From Hydractinia symbiolongicarpus (lineage: Eukaryota; Cnidaria; Hydrozoa; Anthoathecata; Hydractiniidae), in assembly GCF_029227915.1 (NCBI RefSeq), contig NC_079885.1, forward strand, positions 16,939,001 to 17,003,000: DNA of 64,000 nt, read 5' to 3'. The notes below the pieces were generated by a model. The model searched no databases. It was not told the origin of the DNA and saw nothing but the letters and a program-made list of their open reading frames with translations. Positions 51,438 through 61,919 of this stretch are shown here, piece by piece. The translations under genes and the position numbers were made by a program. How positions within the stretch are numbered: position 1 is the first letter of the stretch; each line of letters begins with the position of its first letter.

Positions 51438-52993
51438 CCATGTTCTTTATACCTAGCTAAGTCTCCAGTTTATATTTAAGTGACTAGCTATTAGCTGCTG
51501 TAGCTAGCTAATGCTAGCTTTAAACTAAAGATTCCCAGTATATATATTTCCACAAAACCCATCAAACGTTATTAACCCTGAAGATTTTAAACATTTTCCT
51601 GTTTTTTTTTTGTTTGCGAAGTTCTTTTCCTCCAAATATTCTGAAAATAAAGTTCAGAAATTACTTATTTTTAAAATGTAAATTTAATTTGTTTCAAATT
51701 GTGGTTTTGACATTTTCATGTAAGAATTTGTGGGCAAAAACCTTAATCATTAGCTAAAAGAACTGACTTTTCTTAATTTAGAATTACTAAACACAACCAT
51801 TTTCTTACATTTAGTGTAAACTTTTGTGCGTATGGCTTATATTTAATACACCAAAAGAGCTACTTTGTTGATTTCAATTTTATACTCTTTGTAAGCTATT
51901 TTTTTCTTCTTTTTGACATTTTGAATTAACTTATTGCTGTAGAAGGCATATAATATACATGCATATAAAAAAATGGAATTTTGCAAATTTCTGTTTTACC
52001 ACTCAATTTTTACATTTTATAAGTTATTTGGAACAGAATGGTATGAAATAGACCAAAATACCTGATCTTAGTTGTTTTTAATTTACAGGCTGTGTCTGTG
52101 AAACTTTAAGGGGAACATTTGGTGGAAGACAATGGCATGACATATACTGATAGAACTGATTTTTGTTGTGTTAGATGTTATATCTGAACCTTTTTGACAT
52201 TTTATGTTAATTTTGCGAGAAAGGACTATATATATATACACAGAAGAAGAATTCAATTTTACACCTTGCAAGCTTTGTTTTTCTATATTTTGTATAAATT
52301 CTTACTGGGGAGGACTCGGTGCAATATATCGAAATGACTGATCCTTCTCGATTTAAATTTGATGTGTTCTAAATCGTATATAGTTTTGGAAATTTTGTGT
52401 AAGATTTAATGGGTAAGGGCTAGATGCAATATGTCAAAAAAACTTTTTTTGTTGAATCAGAAGCACTCCCTACAACCATTCTTTTTTTTACAGTTTGTGA
52501 AGCTTTTGTGAGGAAAGAGTGTATGCAATATTATCGAAATAACTGATTTTTGTTGCAAACTGTCTTTCTTAGGCATTTTGGATTAAAATATTGTTTTAGA
52601 GGGCATATGCAGTAGATATATGTACCGAAATAATTAAATTTTGCAAACTTTGATTTTGTCGTTACCTCTCATTTTTTACATTTTGATTAAACTTTTGTGG
52701 GAGACCGTCGGTATGCGAAGGACCAAAATAAGAGATTTTAGTATTATTTAGAATTTGTATTTTGTGTTGCAAAATTGGTGCAAAAATTGACATAAAATAA
52801 ACTTATATATATACAGATTGATTGCTGTTGTTTAACATGACTCATTATGACTTATATATATATTTTATGAAAATTTGTGACTGAATACTATGTGAGATTT
52901 GAAATTTTGTTTACTTTATTGATGGTAAAACAGCATGCAAATTGCTAAAAGGACTTTATTAATTTTAGATTTAAACACCGTTATTTTGTTGGC
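50865..52993 (+). repeat. left arm of giant inverted repeat (Helitron 5' end outermost)
   Basis: Starts TCTTATATATTAATTCCC with A before it, the family's 5' head with CCACGACACGGAAATCACGG. It is the reverse complement of 53554-55044, with scattered single differences. The inner 1.2 kb consists of degenerate repeats of about 110-140 bp with TTTTTGACATTTTG, CTTTTGTGGG and ATCGAAATAACTGATTTTTG words. About 570-590 bp (51830-52405) has no counterpart in the right arm. An AT-dinucleotide run lies at 51407-51433. Confidence 0.9.
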
Positions 52994-53553
52994 TTTTTTA
53001 TTAACTTTGAGCTGTTTCCCGTGGAAGAATCCACTGTATTCCATTTAATTTATGTAGCAGATATATGTCCATCAAAAAACAAACAATACAGCAGTGCGCA
53101 TCTTACACCTGCATTATTATATAAATGACCAAAAAAATTAAAGGTTTTCAACAACTGCAGTATTTATGTGACATTTAAAATCTAAATCTACTAAAATTAC
53201 TTGCTCTGACCATCTGACAAATGCGAAAATTATTCGGAAAGAAGTTTCCAAAAGCATTTCAACATACATCTCACCCATAAAATTTAAATCACTTAAAACT
53301 CCACATATATACAAAAAAGCTGATCAATGTCAAACACAAATCTCTCTCATTGTATATGTTAAAATCAGTTAGTTTATTGCAAACCCTGCCAAAGGTTGAC
53401 ACACAATGTGAAAAATAAACAATAAATTGTGCCTCTGACAGAATTTTTTATCTAAGGTGTAAAAAAAGGGATTTGCAAGGACAAATTATAATGCAATAAA
53501 ACATTATTTGATATATTGCATACAGTCCTTCCTCACCAAACTTTAGACAAAAT
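52994..53553. other. spacer between the palindrome arms
   Basis: Starts with a copy of the 48998-49100 Helitron 3' segment (GCTGTTTCCCGTGGAAGAAT, 53011), then AT-rich DNA that runs into the same type of degenerate repeats. No gene. Confidence 0.6.
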
Positions 53554-55044
53554 GCCAACAAAATAACGGTGTTTAAATCTAAAATTAATAAAGTCCTTTT
53601 AGCAATTTGCATGCTGTTTTACCATCAATAAAGTAAACAAAATTTCAAATCTCACATAGTATTCTGTCACAAATTTTCATAAAATATATATATAAGTCAT
53701 AATGAGTCATGTTAAACAACAGCAATCAATCTGTATATAAGTTCATTTTATGTCAATTTTTGCACCAATTTTGCAACACAAAATACAAATTCTAAATAAT
53801 ACTAAAATCTCTTATTTTGGTCCTTCGCATACCGACGGTCTCCCACAAAAGTTTAATCAAAATGTAAAAAATAAGAGGTAACGACAAAATCAAAGTTTGC
53901 AAAATTTAACTATTTCAGTACATATATCTACTGCATATGCCCTCTAAAACAATATTTTAATCCAAAATGCCAAAGAAAAACAGTTTGCAACAAAAATCAG
54001 TTATTTCGATAATATTGCATACACTGTTTCCTCACAAAAGCTTCACAAAGTGTAAAAAAAAGAATGGTTGTAGGGAGTGCTTCTGATTCAACAAAAAGTT
54101 TTTTTGACATATTGCATCTAGCCCTTACCCAATGTAAAAAAATGGTTGTGTTTAGTAATTCTAAATTAAGAAAAGTCAGTTCTTTTAGCATGCTGATTAA
54201 GGTTTTTGCCCACAATTTGAAACAAATTAAATTTACATTTTAAAAATAAGTAATTTCTGAACTTTATTTTCAGAATATTTGGAGGAAAAGAACTTCGCAA
54301 ACCAAAAAAAACCCAGGAAAATGTTTAAAATTTTCAGGGTTAATAACGTTTGATGTGTTTTGTGGGAATATATATATACTGGGAAACTTTAGTTTAAAGC
54401 TAGCATTAGCTAGCTACAGCAGCTAATAGCTAGTCACTTAAATATAAACTGCAGACTTAGCTAGGTATAAAGAACATGGCTACATATATATATATATATA
54501 TTCCTAGCTAGCTAGCTAGTTGTTGGTGGTGGTTGGCTTTTTATGATGCTAGCTATAAAACATGTCTGGCAACAATAATATAATCAAAACTGAAAATAAA
54601 ACATGAAAAAACCTTACAGAACATTGCTATGATTAATTTATAAAACCATGCTCTTCTTCAAATGTTTTTTTAAAGATTTATTTTGAATGAAAGAGTAGAG
54701 AATACTCAAAAAGAACAGCCATCTTTTTCGTAAACACAACTTCCGTTTTATGCTGGGAACTTCATTTAACAGTCCATATGCTTTGTGAATATCTAATACC
54801 GTTTCATATGTAGCGATACCTATATATATATGCTAACATAGAGTTTTTTGGCATAAGGGTATATATATTTATATCGTTATTAGCAGCGGGTTATATATTT
54901 ACAGCTTATGTGCGATTTCTATGAAGTACATCCCTAATCTTTTTAGTTAAATTTTAGCGTACAACCACGTCATAAGAAAGTGACCCGTGATTTCCGTGTC
55001 GTGGACTCACAGTTTTACTCACGCAAGGGAATTAATATATAAGA
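53554..55044 (-). repeat. right arm of giant inverted repeat
   Basis: Mirror of 50865-52993, ending at 55044 with the reverse complement of TCTTATATATTAATTCCC. It lacks the 570-590 bp stretch and also a short piece near 54215 (left GTGGTTTTGACATTTTCATG), whose ends share CAAATTGTGG/GTGGGC-type words. Confidence 0.9.
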
Positions 55045-55892
55045 TAATGCAAATTGTAACTTTTAAATATTTAAATTACTGTGTTCAATTTCTTTTAGTC
55101 AATGGGAGTTTCAGTGGATTCTTCCACGGAAATTCAGATAAACTGTTAATTTCTTATATTTTTTGTAAAACTTTGAAAGGGTTGTTGTATGCAATAGACT
55201 GATTTTCTGATTTTGGTATGACGTGTTACAAACTGTACAGTGTGAAAATTTTGTAATAACGTTTTTTGTATAACTTGGTAAACTATGTTGAATTTTTTAA
55301 ATGTCTGATATACTTTTTTCCCTGGTGTACTTCTGGCATGGCAAAAAGAAAGTATACATTATAGCAGATTTTGTTAGACGCCTTTGATTTTGTTGGACAT
55401 TTTGCATTTTTAATTTATTTTATTTTTTGTTGCACCTGCTTATATCAACGTTCTGGTTTCAACGGGTATAAATATAAATTAATGCAGACTGGTGAGCAAT
55501 CTCGATCCCAGGACTTTTTCTCTCTTTTTTCCGTCCCGTTATAAAAAAGAGACAAAGGGCTGAGGTTGGATTGTAAGTTTTAAAAATTCACATTACCATG
55601 CTGTATGTTTTTGTTTGGTATCCCTTACATGCATTTCATGAAGACATTCAGTGAATTCTTCCACGGGATTTTGGCTTGATGACGTCAGCAAAAATTTAAA
55701 ACCCTTAATCTCCTCAACCGTTCATCAAAAGCACATGATTATATACATTTTCTTGATCACCGCTTTAAGCTCTACACAATAGAAGCAACGTAAAAACAAG
55801 CTTATAAATTTATTTTTTGTGGATTGGTTGCTGACGGTTCTTTTTTATTTGTATCCTGCCTCAGTGGATTTTTCCACGGGCTATCTCGCTAG
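55045..55892 (+). mobile_element. Helitron 3' portion
   Basis: Contains the 240-bp direct repeat (55178-55420), the TTGATGACGTCAGCAAAAAT block shared with 37435-37994, and a 3' hairpin AGTGGATTTTTCCACGGGC before CTAG at 55889-55892. It is the natural 3' end for the element opening at 49102. Confidence 0.75.
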
Positions 55893-57310
55893 TCTATATA
55901 ATAATACGCTTGTGTGAGTAACCATGTGAGTCCACGACACGCAAAGTACGGGTCACTTTTTTTACGACGTGGCGTTACGCTAAAATTTACCAAGTTAAAA
56001 AAGGGCAAATCAGGGGAGACTATTTAAACTTTTAATTCTTTTTTTTCGTTATTTTAAAACATAAAACTTATTTTTTTATTTTATCAACACTAAATTTTTA
56101 TTCTTATTTTTAAATGTTTCCATTTGTTTTGTTTCTTGTTTTAAAAGCCCCGTTGGTTGTTATAGATAGAATAATTTAATTTTACCCCCGGATTAATGTG
56201 CACACCGTATCTAACGGAAACAAGTTGTTTATCAACTAAAAAAGAAAAGCGCAGCGAAGAAGGTTGACTGTTTTTCAAAGTTATCCTGGAAAAAAGTTAT
56301 TTCCAACAATGTTTACTCATCATAAGGTTAGATTAAAGCTTATAATTGTTTTTCTATATTTTTCATTTTTGTGTTCTGGGACCGAGGTTGCTTCCTTTTA
56401 TAGAAATTCTATCGGATTCGATTATGAATGTAATTCGAATCTGAAATGTAAAAAACAACAATGTTGTATTGTTGTCGAACGAAGGTGTTAGTTAGAGATG
56501 TTTCTAACGTACGATAATTTAAATCACAAAGAGAACTGATTGGAAATGTTTCAGGTAATTGTAAGCATCTTCAATTCGTTCTCTTTAGGATTAAACGAAG
56601 TTTAGTATTCGAAGTAAAAAACTGATTGGAGATTTATAGAGAACGCTAGCAAGCTACCTACAGAGAAGTAAAAGAAAAACAGGTTCGTTGTTTAGATTAT
56701 TTAGTAGAGAAATGAACTTGGGTGTACAACAAGTTTCTAGCTTTTTCTTTCAGAGCTAAATTCTCCTTAAATATTAAGTTTGTTGTTGTGTCTTGAGTCG
56801 GAAACTATTTTCTTTAAGCACTTATTTTGTGAGTACATACTCTGAAAAATGGGTTAGAAGTTTAGAATATCCTAAAAATATGTCTAGGCTTAATAGTTTG
56901 TTTTAAATATGAACATTTGTATGACGCACAAAATTGATTAAAAGTTTACTTTTTTTATTGTATATCAAACGAACTGAAATTTTTTTGTCCAAGCAATAGG
57001 CCGTTACATTTAGTAGAATTTCTATTAGCTAGCTATAGTAACTTGCTTTATTTTATTAAGGCATTAAATGTTTTCAGGCCATAATCATGTCAAGAACATA
57101 TTGAGAAAAATGAGCATAGGCATAGCATTTGTCAAAGAAGTTCAGAACATCGAGGCATGTATATCCTAGAAAAGAAATTACATAAACTGTAAAAAGTAAT
57201 TTTTCTGTTGTTACTGATTTTAACACTACAGACTGTGTGATTGAGTGTTATGTCGTTATAAAAAACCTAAAACCTAAAAGCTAAACTTAAATCAATGTTT
57301 ACATCTGTTA

Positions 57311-58263
57311 AGGCCGTTTCACATTACAGAAATATATTGAATCCAATATATTGGAAATTATTGATAACTATTGAAAAATATTGCCTCAATTAATTGACAT
57401 AATGTGAAACCAACTTTTGAGACACGTTCGAAAAAACATTACGCAATCGCTTTCAATACTTGTCAAGACTTTTTAATTCAAACACGGTTTGAATTAAAAA
57501 ATATTGCAAGGGAAATTCTTTTGTTGTGAGAAGACTCAATTGTTCTCCGAACAATAGAAAAATCGAATCAGCAAAGTATTCGAAATTTGTCTGTCTGAAA
57601 TAAACAGTAAATGAAACATACGATCGAAGATAAAAGATGGAGCAAAATAACATTTATTATTTTGAAAGTCAGCCACACGATTTTGCTACGAATGATCAAA
57701 TACTATTTCCTCAAGCTACGACGCAACAGCAACATGCCGCACATGTCTTCACTCAGAGCTCACCAAAACCAACCTCGTCAATCTGGAGCCAAAACACACA
57801 AATATTCGGTCAGAGCGTGCCACAGCAACTTCAACCTTCACCCAGCCCCGTATTTCAAAATCCAGAAGATGAAACTTCTGCGAAACCTCAGAAGCGAGGA
57901 AGAAAAGGCTTGAAACATGAGAAAGTTTGGAGTAGTGGTGAAACTGAACATTTGATAAATTTGTGGTCACAACACGAAGTTCTATACAAAGTTAGTTGCC
58001 CAGGATATATGGACAAAAACAAAAAACAACTGGCACTTGTAGCGATTGCAGCCGAGCTAAATTGTAGCGAGAGTGAAGTACAAAAGTAGATGCACAGCAT
58101 GAAGACTTAAATGGACATTTAAAGAGACATTTAAAGAGACAATTTGCAATAATTCGAAATATTTTCCAATATAATGAATTCAATAATTTTCAATTGATAT
58201 CATTATTCATAAATATATTGCTGTCAATATTTTTCTATATATTGCTGTAATGTGAAACGGCCT
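57311..58263 (+). mobile_element. PIF/Harbinger-like element (953 bp) with TTA target duplication
   Basis: Inverted ends AGGCCGTTTCACATTACAG and CTGTAATGTGAAACGGCCT are perfect over 19 bp. TTA flanks both sides (57308-57310, 58264-58266). The paralogous Helitron at 50533-50541 shows the unfilled site CATCTGTTACGTTACC with a single TTA. A 3-bp TTA duplication and the internal Myb/MADF-like ORF fit PIF/Harbinger. No DDE transposase is present, so the element depends on another copy. Confidence 0.9.
57637..58089 (+). pseudogene. Myb/MADF-like DNA-binding protein of Harbinger, truncated (150 aa)
   Basis: A Gln/Ser-rich N-terminus (ATTQQQHAAHVFTQSSPKPT) is followed by a basic patch (KPQKRGRKGLKHEK) and VWSSGETEHLINLWSQHEVL with YKVSCPGYMDKNKKQLALVA, the tryptophan and Y-x-D-K spacing of MADF/Myb-SANT domains. 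The domain is cut by a TAG just after SESEVQK, before its last helix, and the reading continues for only a few codons. In complete Harbinger elements this second protein helps nuclear import and target binding of the transposase. Overlapping ORFs in other frames are shadows. Confidence 0.75.
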
Positions 58264-58322
58264 TTACGTTGCCGCTTGAAATATATTCGATTCTTAAATT
58301 CGAAAACGCTGCATTGTTATCT

Positions 58323-58748
58323 TCTTTGATTTTATGCGTGATTTTCTTAACTATACGTTTGGGTCTGTTCCAGCTAATCTAGCAAACTTGTCGATTACAA
58401 CAGGTTAACAGCTAGTATTTTATAAACGATTTTTAGGTTATAATTTATTTAGGAGTGGGAGGTAAGCTGCTTTAAGTGCATGTTTCAATTAAAATTAGCG
58501 TCACATACTTTTTAACTTGATTTTCTGAGGTATTGGTATCTTAGCAGACATAAGTTTGTTAATTTTTATACCGTGCTAATGAAAAAAAAAATTACAATGA
58601 ATTTCTTTTTTTTTAGGTTCGACAACCGTCACTCTCGGCAGAGTATAAAAGAGAAGAAACTCGACAGAGTATAAAAGCTAGTTATTCAGAACATTCAGAT
58701 ATTCAGAATTAATTGAACTTACTGAACCTTGAACTTGAATTTACTTAT
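58323..58748. other. junction DNA
   Basis: Contains CTAG followed by T at 58412-58415 without a convincing hairpin, and GCAGAGTATAAAAGAGAAGAA / ACAGAGTATAAAAGCTAG, two TATAAAA boxes (about 58642 and 58668). These could be the promoter of the plus-strand Helitron gene that follows. Confidence 0.4.
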
Positions 58749-58826
58749 CGGTGAACTTAATAGCGAAATTATTGGTGAACTTAATAGTGAACTTAATAGT
58801 GAACTTATCAGTGAATTTATTGGTGA
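58749..58826. repeat. GTGAACTTAATA minisatellite
   Basis: TGGTGAACTTAATAGTGAAC-type units of 12-15 bp repeat about six times just before the Helitron ORF start. Confidence 0.75.
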
Positions 58827-58835
58827 GATTGCAAA

Positions 58836-59970
58836 ATGACAGAGGTTTCTCTATCTTTTAAGACTTTTTTTTCTCGATCACACGCTACGAACCCCGCATA
58901 TAAAAAGCTGTCGCCGTATGGTACTTTTACTTTCTGGTGATGTTGAAACTAATCCGGGGCCTTACTGGTACACAATATATGTGTAATTCCCTGTTTGCGA
59001 TCGTTTGGTCGGCTTTTAAAAAAGTTTCTTTTTGGAATCCAGGTAGTCTTGATCATATCCTTTCCGAAGGAACAAAGTGGTACACAAACCTAGGATACAC
59101 AAACCAGTACTTAAGCGCAAGTGAGCTCCCAAATAGTTTGGTTCTTAAAAATGAGGTCATACAATACAAAGTTTATAAAATGTTTCTCATATTAATTCAG
59201 ACGATAGCACTTCATTACGCACTTTTCATAATTCATCTGAATCCGATAAAGGGCAAGGAATGCTGGGCATTATTAGCGGCCTTAGTTTTGCTATAGTTTG
59301 GGACCACCCACAAATTTATTTATTTGATCCTCATAGCCGAACTAGTTTAGGACAAATAACAGAACAGGGTACGTCAGTCGTTTTAAAATTTGATTCATTG
59401 CAACATGTTGAAAACTACATACGCGAAATATACGTCGCCCCTGGCGAAGCAATGTGTCTTGAAACTCAATATTTCAAAATACTCACAACTGAACAGATAT
59501 CTGGTAACATTATGCTTAACATTCGCAGAAAAAGAAAACTAGAACAAAACAGCAAGTACCGTCAATCCGAGAGAGGCCGAGTGAAACAAAAAAATCCAAT
59601 AGGCAAATATCAGAAAACGGAACGCTGCCAAGCTAAGTTGAGCAAGTCGATAAGCAAATATCGGAAAACGGAACAGGGTCAAGCTAAAGTAAAAAGGTCA
59701 ATAGGCAAATATCAGAAAACAGAAAAGGGACACGCTAAGATAAAAGAGTCAATAGGCAAATATCAAAATACAGTAAATGGTCGATCCAAGCTAAGAGAGT
59801 CGAAAAGTAAATACAAAAAAACGGAACAGGGCCAAACGAAGCAAAGGGAGTCAGTAGGTAAATATCGGGAAACTCAGCAACAGGCACAAAAAACTGCAAA
59901 GAAACGCCATGCAGGGGAAGGTAACGCAAAAAAACGTAAGCGTGTTAACAATCTGCCTGATTCTGATTAA
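58836..59970 (+). pseudogene. Helitron protein N-terminus: leader, 2A-like motif, Cys-protease-like domain, KY repeats
   Basis: A short leader opens at 58836 (MTEVSLSFKTFFSRSHATNP). In the next frame MVLLLSGDVETNPGP (58918-58962) carries the complete 2A motif DVExNPGP. One base further, the frame changes to LTGTQYMCNSLFAIVWSAFK, FWNPGSLDHILSEGTKWYTN (58961-59260), resembling the cysteine-protease domain (GxQC at the active site) found in Helentron proteins. Here the expected Cys reads Tyr. After a shift near 59255 come IVWDHPQIYLFDPHSRTS and VVLKFDSLQHVENYI, the domain's end. Six to seven repeats of about 18 residues (IGKYQKTEKGHAKIKES) follow, then a lysine-rich end and a stop at 59968. Three indels break it. 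Confidence 0.72.
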
Positions 59971-60059
59971 AAAATAAACCAATTGAAAAATGCATTGGGG
60001 CTATTTTATATGTATGTTTCATATGTAATTGTTCTTTATATAAGCGGTCAATTAATTTT

Positions 60060-60729
60060 TTTCGCCACGTCGATTATCCTGCCATTTTAGAAGAGCATTT
60101 TCGCTTCAGAGTACAAAGTTTTGATGGCAAAGAACACATATGTGCAACATGCCATTCAAAACTTACAAAAGGAAAAATTTCTTCCCAGGCTGTATCTCAT
60201 AATCTCCAAATGTTTGATCTCCCAGAATCAATGAGCACATTACGACGATTAGAAAAAATTATTATATCTAAAAGAATTTTATTTAAACGAATTGCAATAA
60301 TGCCTAAAGGTCAGTGTCCTAAAATAAAAGGTGCAATATGTAATGTTCCAATAAAAGCCGATGAAAAAAGCAATGTTTTACCAAGAGGGAAAGGATAATA
60401 ATAATAATGGTGTAGTGCAAGTTGCGTTAAAGAAAAAACTGAATTTCAAATCTAACGTTTATTTAGAATCGGTAAGGCCAGATGTTATTCGGGAAGTTCT
60501 TTGTTATCTGAAACTCGTTAACCCTCTTTATTCAAATATTGAAATTAATCTTACAAACATACCATCTTCCTGGATTAATTTAACATCAGAACATGAAACT
60601 GGAGAAAGTGAAAATGAAATGAACGTTGATTTTGCAATAAAATCGACAACACATAATAATATCGGTGATGTCAATAACAAGAATAAAGATTACCTGGACA
60701 ATAGCGAAGAAGAGAATGAAAACCCGTGA
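60060..60729 (+). pseudogene. Helitron N-terminal DUF6570-like domain
   Basis: From about 60115: ICATCHSKLTKGKISSQAVS with a CxxC, then DLPESMSTLRRLEKIIISKR, KRIAIMPKGQCPKIKGAICN and VPIKADEKSNVLPRG (frame to 60398). A frame change near 60390 leads to VVQVALKKKLNFKSNVYLES, RPDVIREVLCYLKLVNPLYS and an acidic tail to 60729. This domain precedes the Rep domain in Helitron proteins. A host-like role is unlikely because the neighbours on both sides are Helitron parts. Confidence 0.8.
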
Positions 60730-60866
60730 AGAACTTTCCCACCCCTATTTATTTCCAATAGGAAAGTACCACTTTCCCCGACCAAGTATTTCAACCAAAG
60801 ATTACTGAATTATAGACAGAAGTTTGCCTCTGATACTATTCTCTGATACTATTCTGTGCTCATGCA

Positions 60867-61335
60867 GTGACTCAACATCTTAATTTAAATAGTCGCATAA
60901 AAATCGCTATGCAAAAAATTAAAGCGGATGGTCTTACAGCTGGAATGATGTCTACGAATTTTAAAGAAAGAGTTAAATCATTTATAGCCGGTGACGACGC
61001 TTTCACGTTTATAAACACGTTGAAAGGAACTCCTGCATATTGGAAACGATTTCTCTTTGAAGTTTTGGTTATGGTAAAACAGCTAGGACTTCCAACATTT
61101 TTTATTTTTTATTACTTTTTATTACTTTTATTACTTTGTTCAGACTTAAGATGAAACGAACTGGTTAAAATCATTACTAAATTAAAAGGTAATGACATAT
61201 CTGAAGAAGAAATCTAAAATTTAAATTATTACTAAAGAACAGAGATTCTTAACAGTAATCCAGTTCTTCTAGCAAGACATTTCCAATACAGAGTTGAGAC
61301 GTTTTTTAAAACCATAGTTGTCAACGGACCGTTAG
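60867..61335 (+). pseudogene. Helitron_like_N (start of Rep) domain, truncated
   Basis: LNSRIKIAMQKIKADGLTAG, MSTNFKERVKSFIAGDDAF, KGTPAYWKRFLFEVLVMVKQ and LGLPTFF are the start of the Helitron Rep region. A TTATTACTTT expansion (about 61108-61140) sits inside the next strand. SDLR and, after a stop, NELVKIITKLKGNDIS and VLLARHFQYRVETFFKTIVV continue to 61335. The HUH histidines and Rep tyrosines would lie beyond, but the TTC tract begins instead. Confidence 0.82.
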
Positions 61336-61339
61336 GTAA

Positions 61340-61735
61340 TTCTTCTTCTTCTTCTTCTTCTTCTTCTTCTTCTTCTTCTTCTTCTTCTTCTTCTTCTTCT
61401 TCTTCTTCTTCTTCTTCTTCTTCTTCTTCTTCTTCTTCTTCTTCTTCTTCTTCTTCTTCTTCTTCTTCTTCTTCTTCTTCTTCTTCTTCTTCTTCTTCTT
61501 CTTCTTCTTCTTCTTCTTCTTCTTCTTCTTCTTCTTCTTCTTCTTCTTCTTCTTCTTCTTCTTCTTCTTCTTCTTCTTCTTCTTCTTCTTCTTCTTCTTC
61601 TTCTTCTTCTTCTTCTTCTTCTTCTTCTTCTTCTTCTTCTTCTTCTTCTTCTTCTTCTTCTTCTTCTTCTTCTTCTTCTTCTTCTTCTTCTTCTTCTTCT
61701 TCTTCTTCTTCTTCTTCTTCTTCTTCTTCTTCTTC
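61340..61735. repeat. (TTC)132 microsatellite, uninterrupted
   Basis: 396 bp of pure TTC with no interruption in the given sequence. The reverse strand reads GAA and generates long poly-Glu and poly-Arg ORFs that are artefacts. Pyrimidine/purine mirror symmetry allows triplex (H-DNA) formation. Confidence 0.97.
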
Positions 61736-61919
61736 CTTTATAAGTGTATGTGCGTGCGTTAGACACAAGGACAAAAGACAAAAATGTGACAAAGTTGTAG
61801 AAAAACTCAAAAGAGCTAAAAGGACAGCACAGAAAATTGAAACTCAAAAATCTCAAACATTGAAAAACTGAAAATATGAAGTAAAAAAAAATAAAATCGA
61901 ATTGCAAGCTTATTTGAAA
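61736..61919. other. spacer
   Basis: AT-rich, no gene. The LINE 3' end probably lies near 61900-61930. Confidence 0.4.

Larger units (their letters stand above)
55893..58322 (+). mobile_element. Helitron, 5' portion (copy B), interrupted by Harbinger
   Basis: Starts TCTATATAATAATACGCTTG at 55893, immediately after the CTAG of the previous Helitron. Homology with copy A (49102-50590) continues across the Harbinger insertion to about 58322 (GCATTGTTATC), then stops. No helicase or Rep coding. Confidence 0.8.

Noticed and set aside
58412-58415. CTAG followed by T as a Helitron 3' end
   Set aside because: The preceding bases do not form the family's GTGGA...TCCAC hairpin.
61232-61907. Long poly-Glu and poly-Arg ORFs on the minus strand
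   Set aside because: They are translations of the (GAA)n strand of a microsatellite and have no start context or flanking domain.
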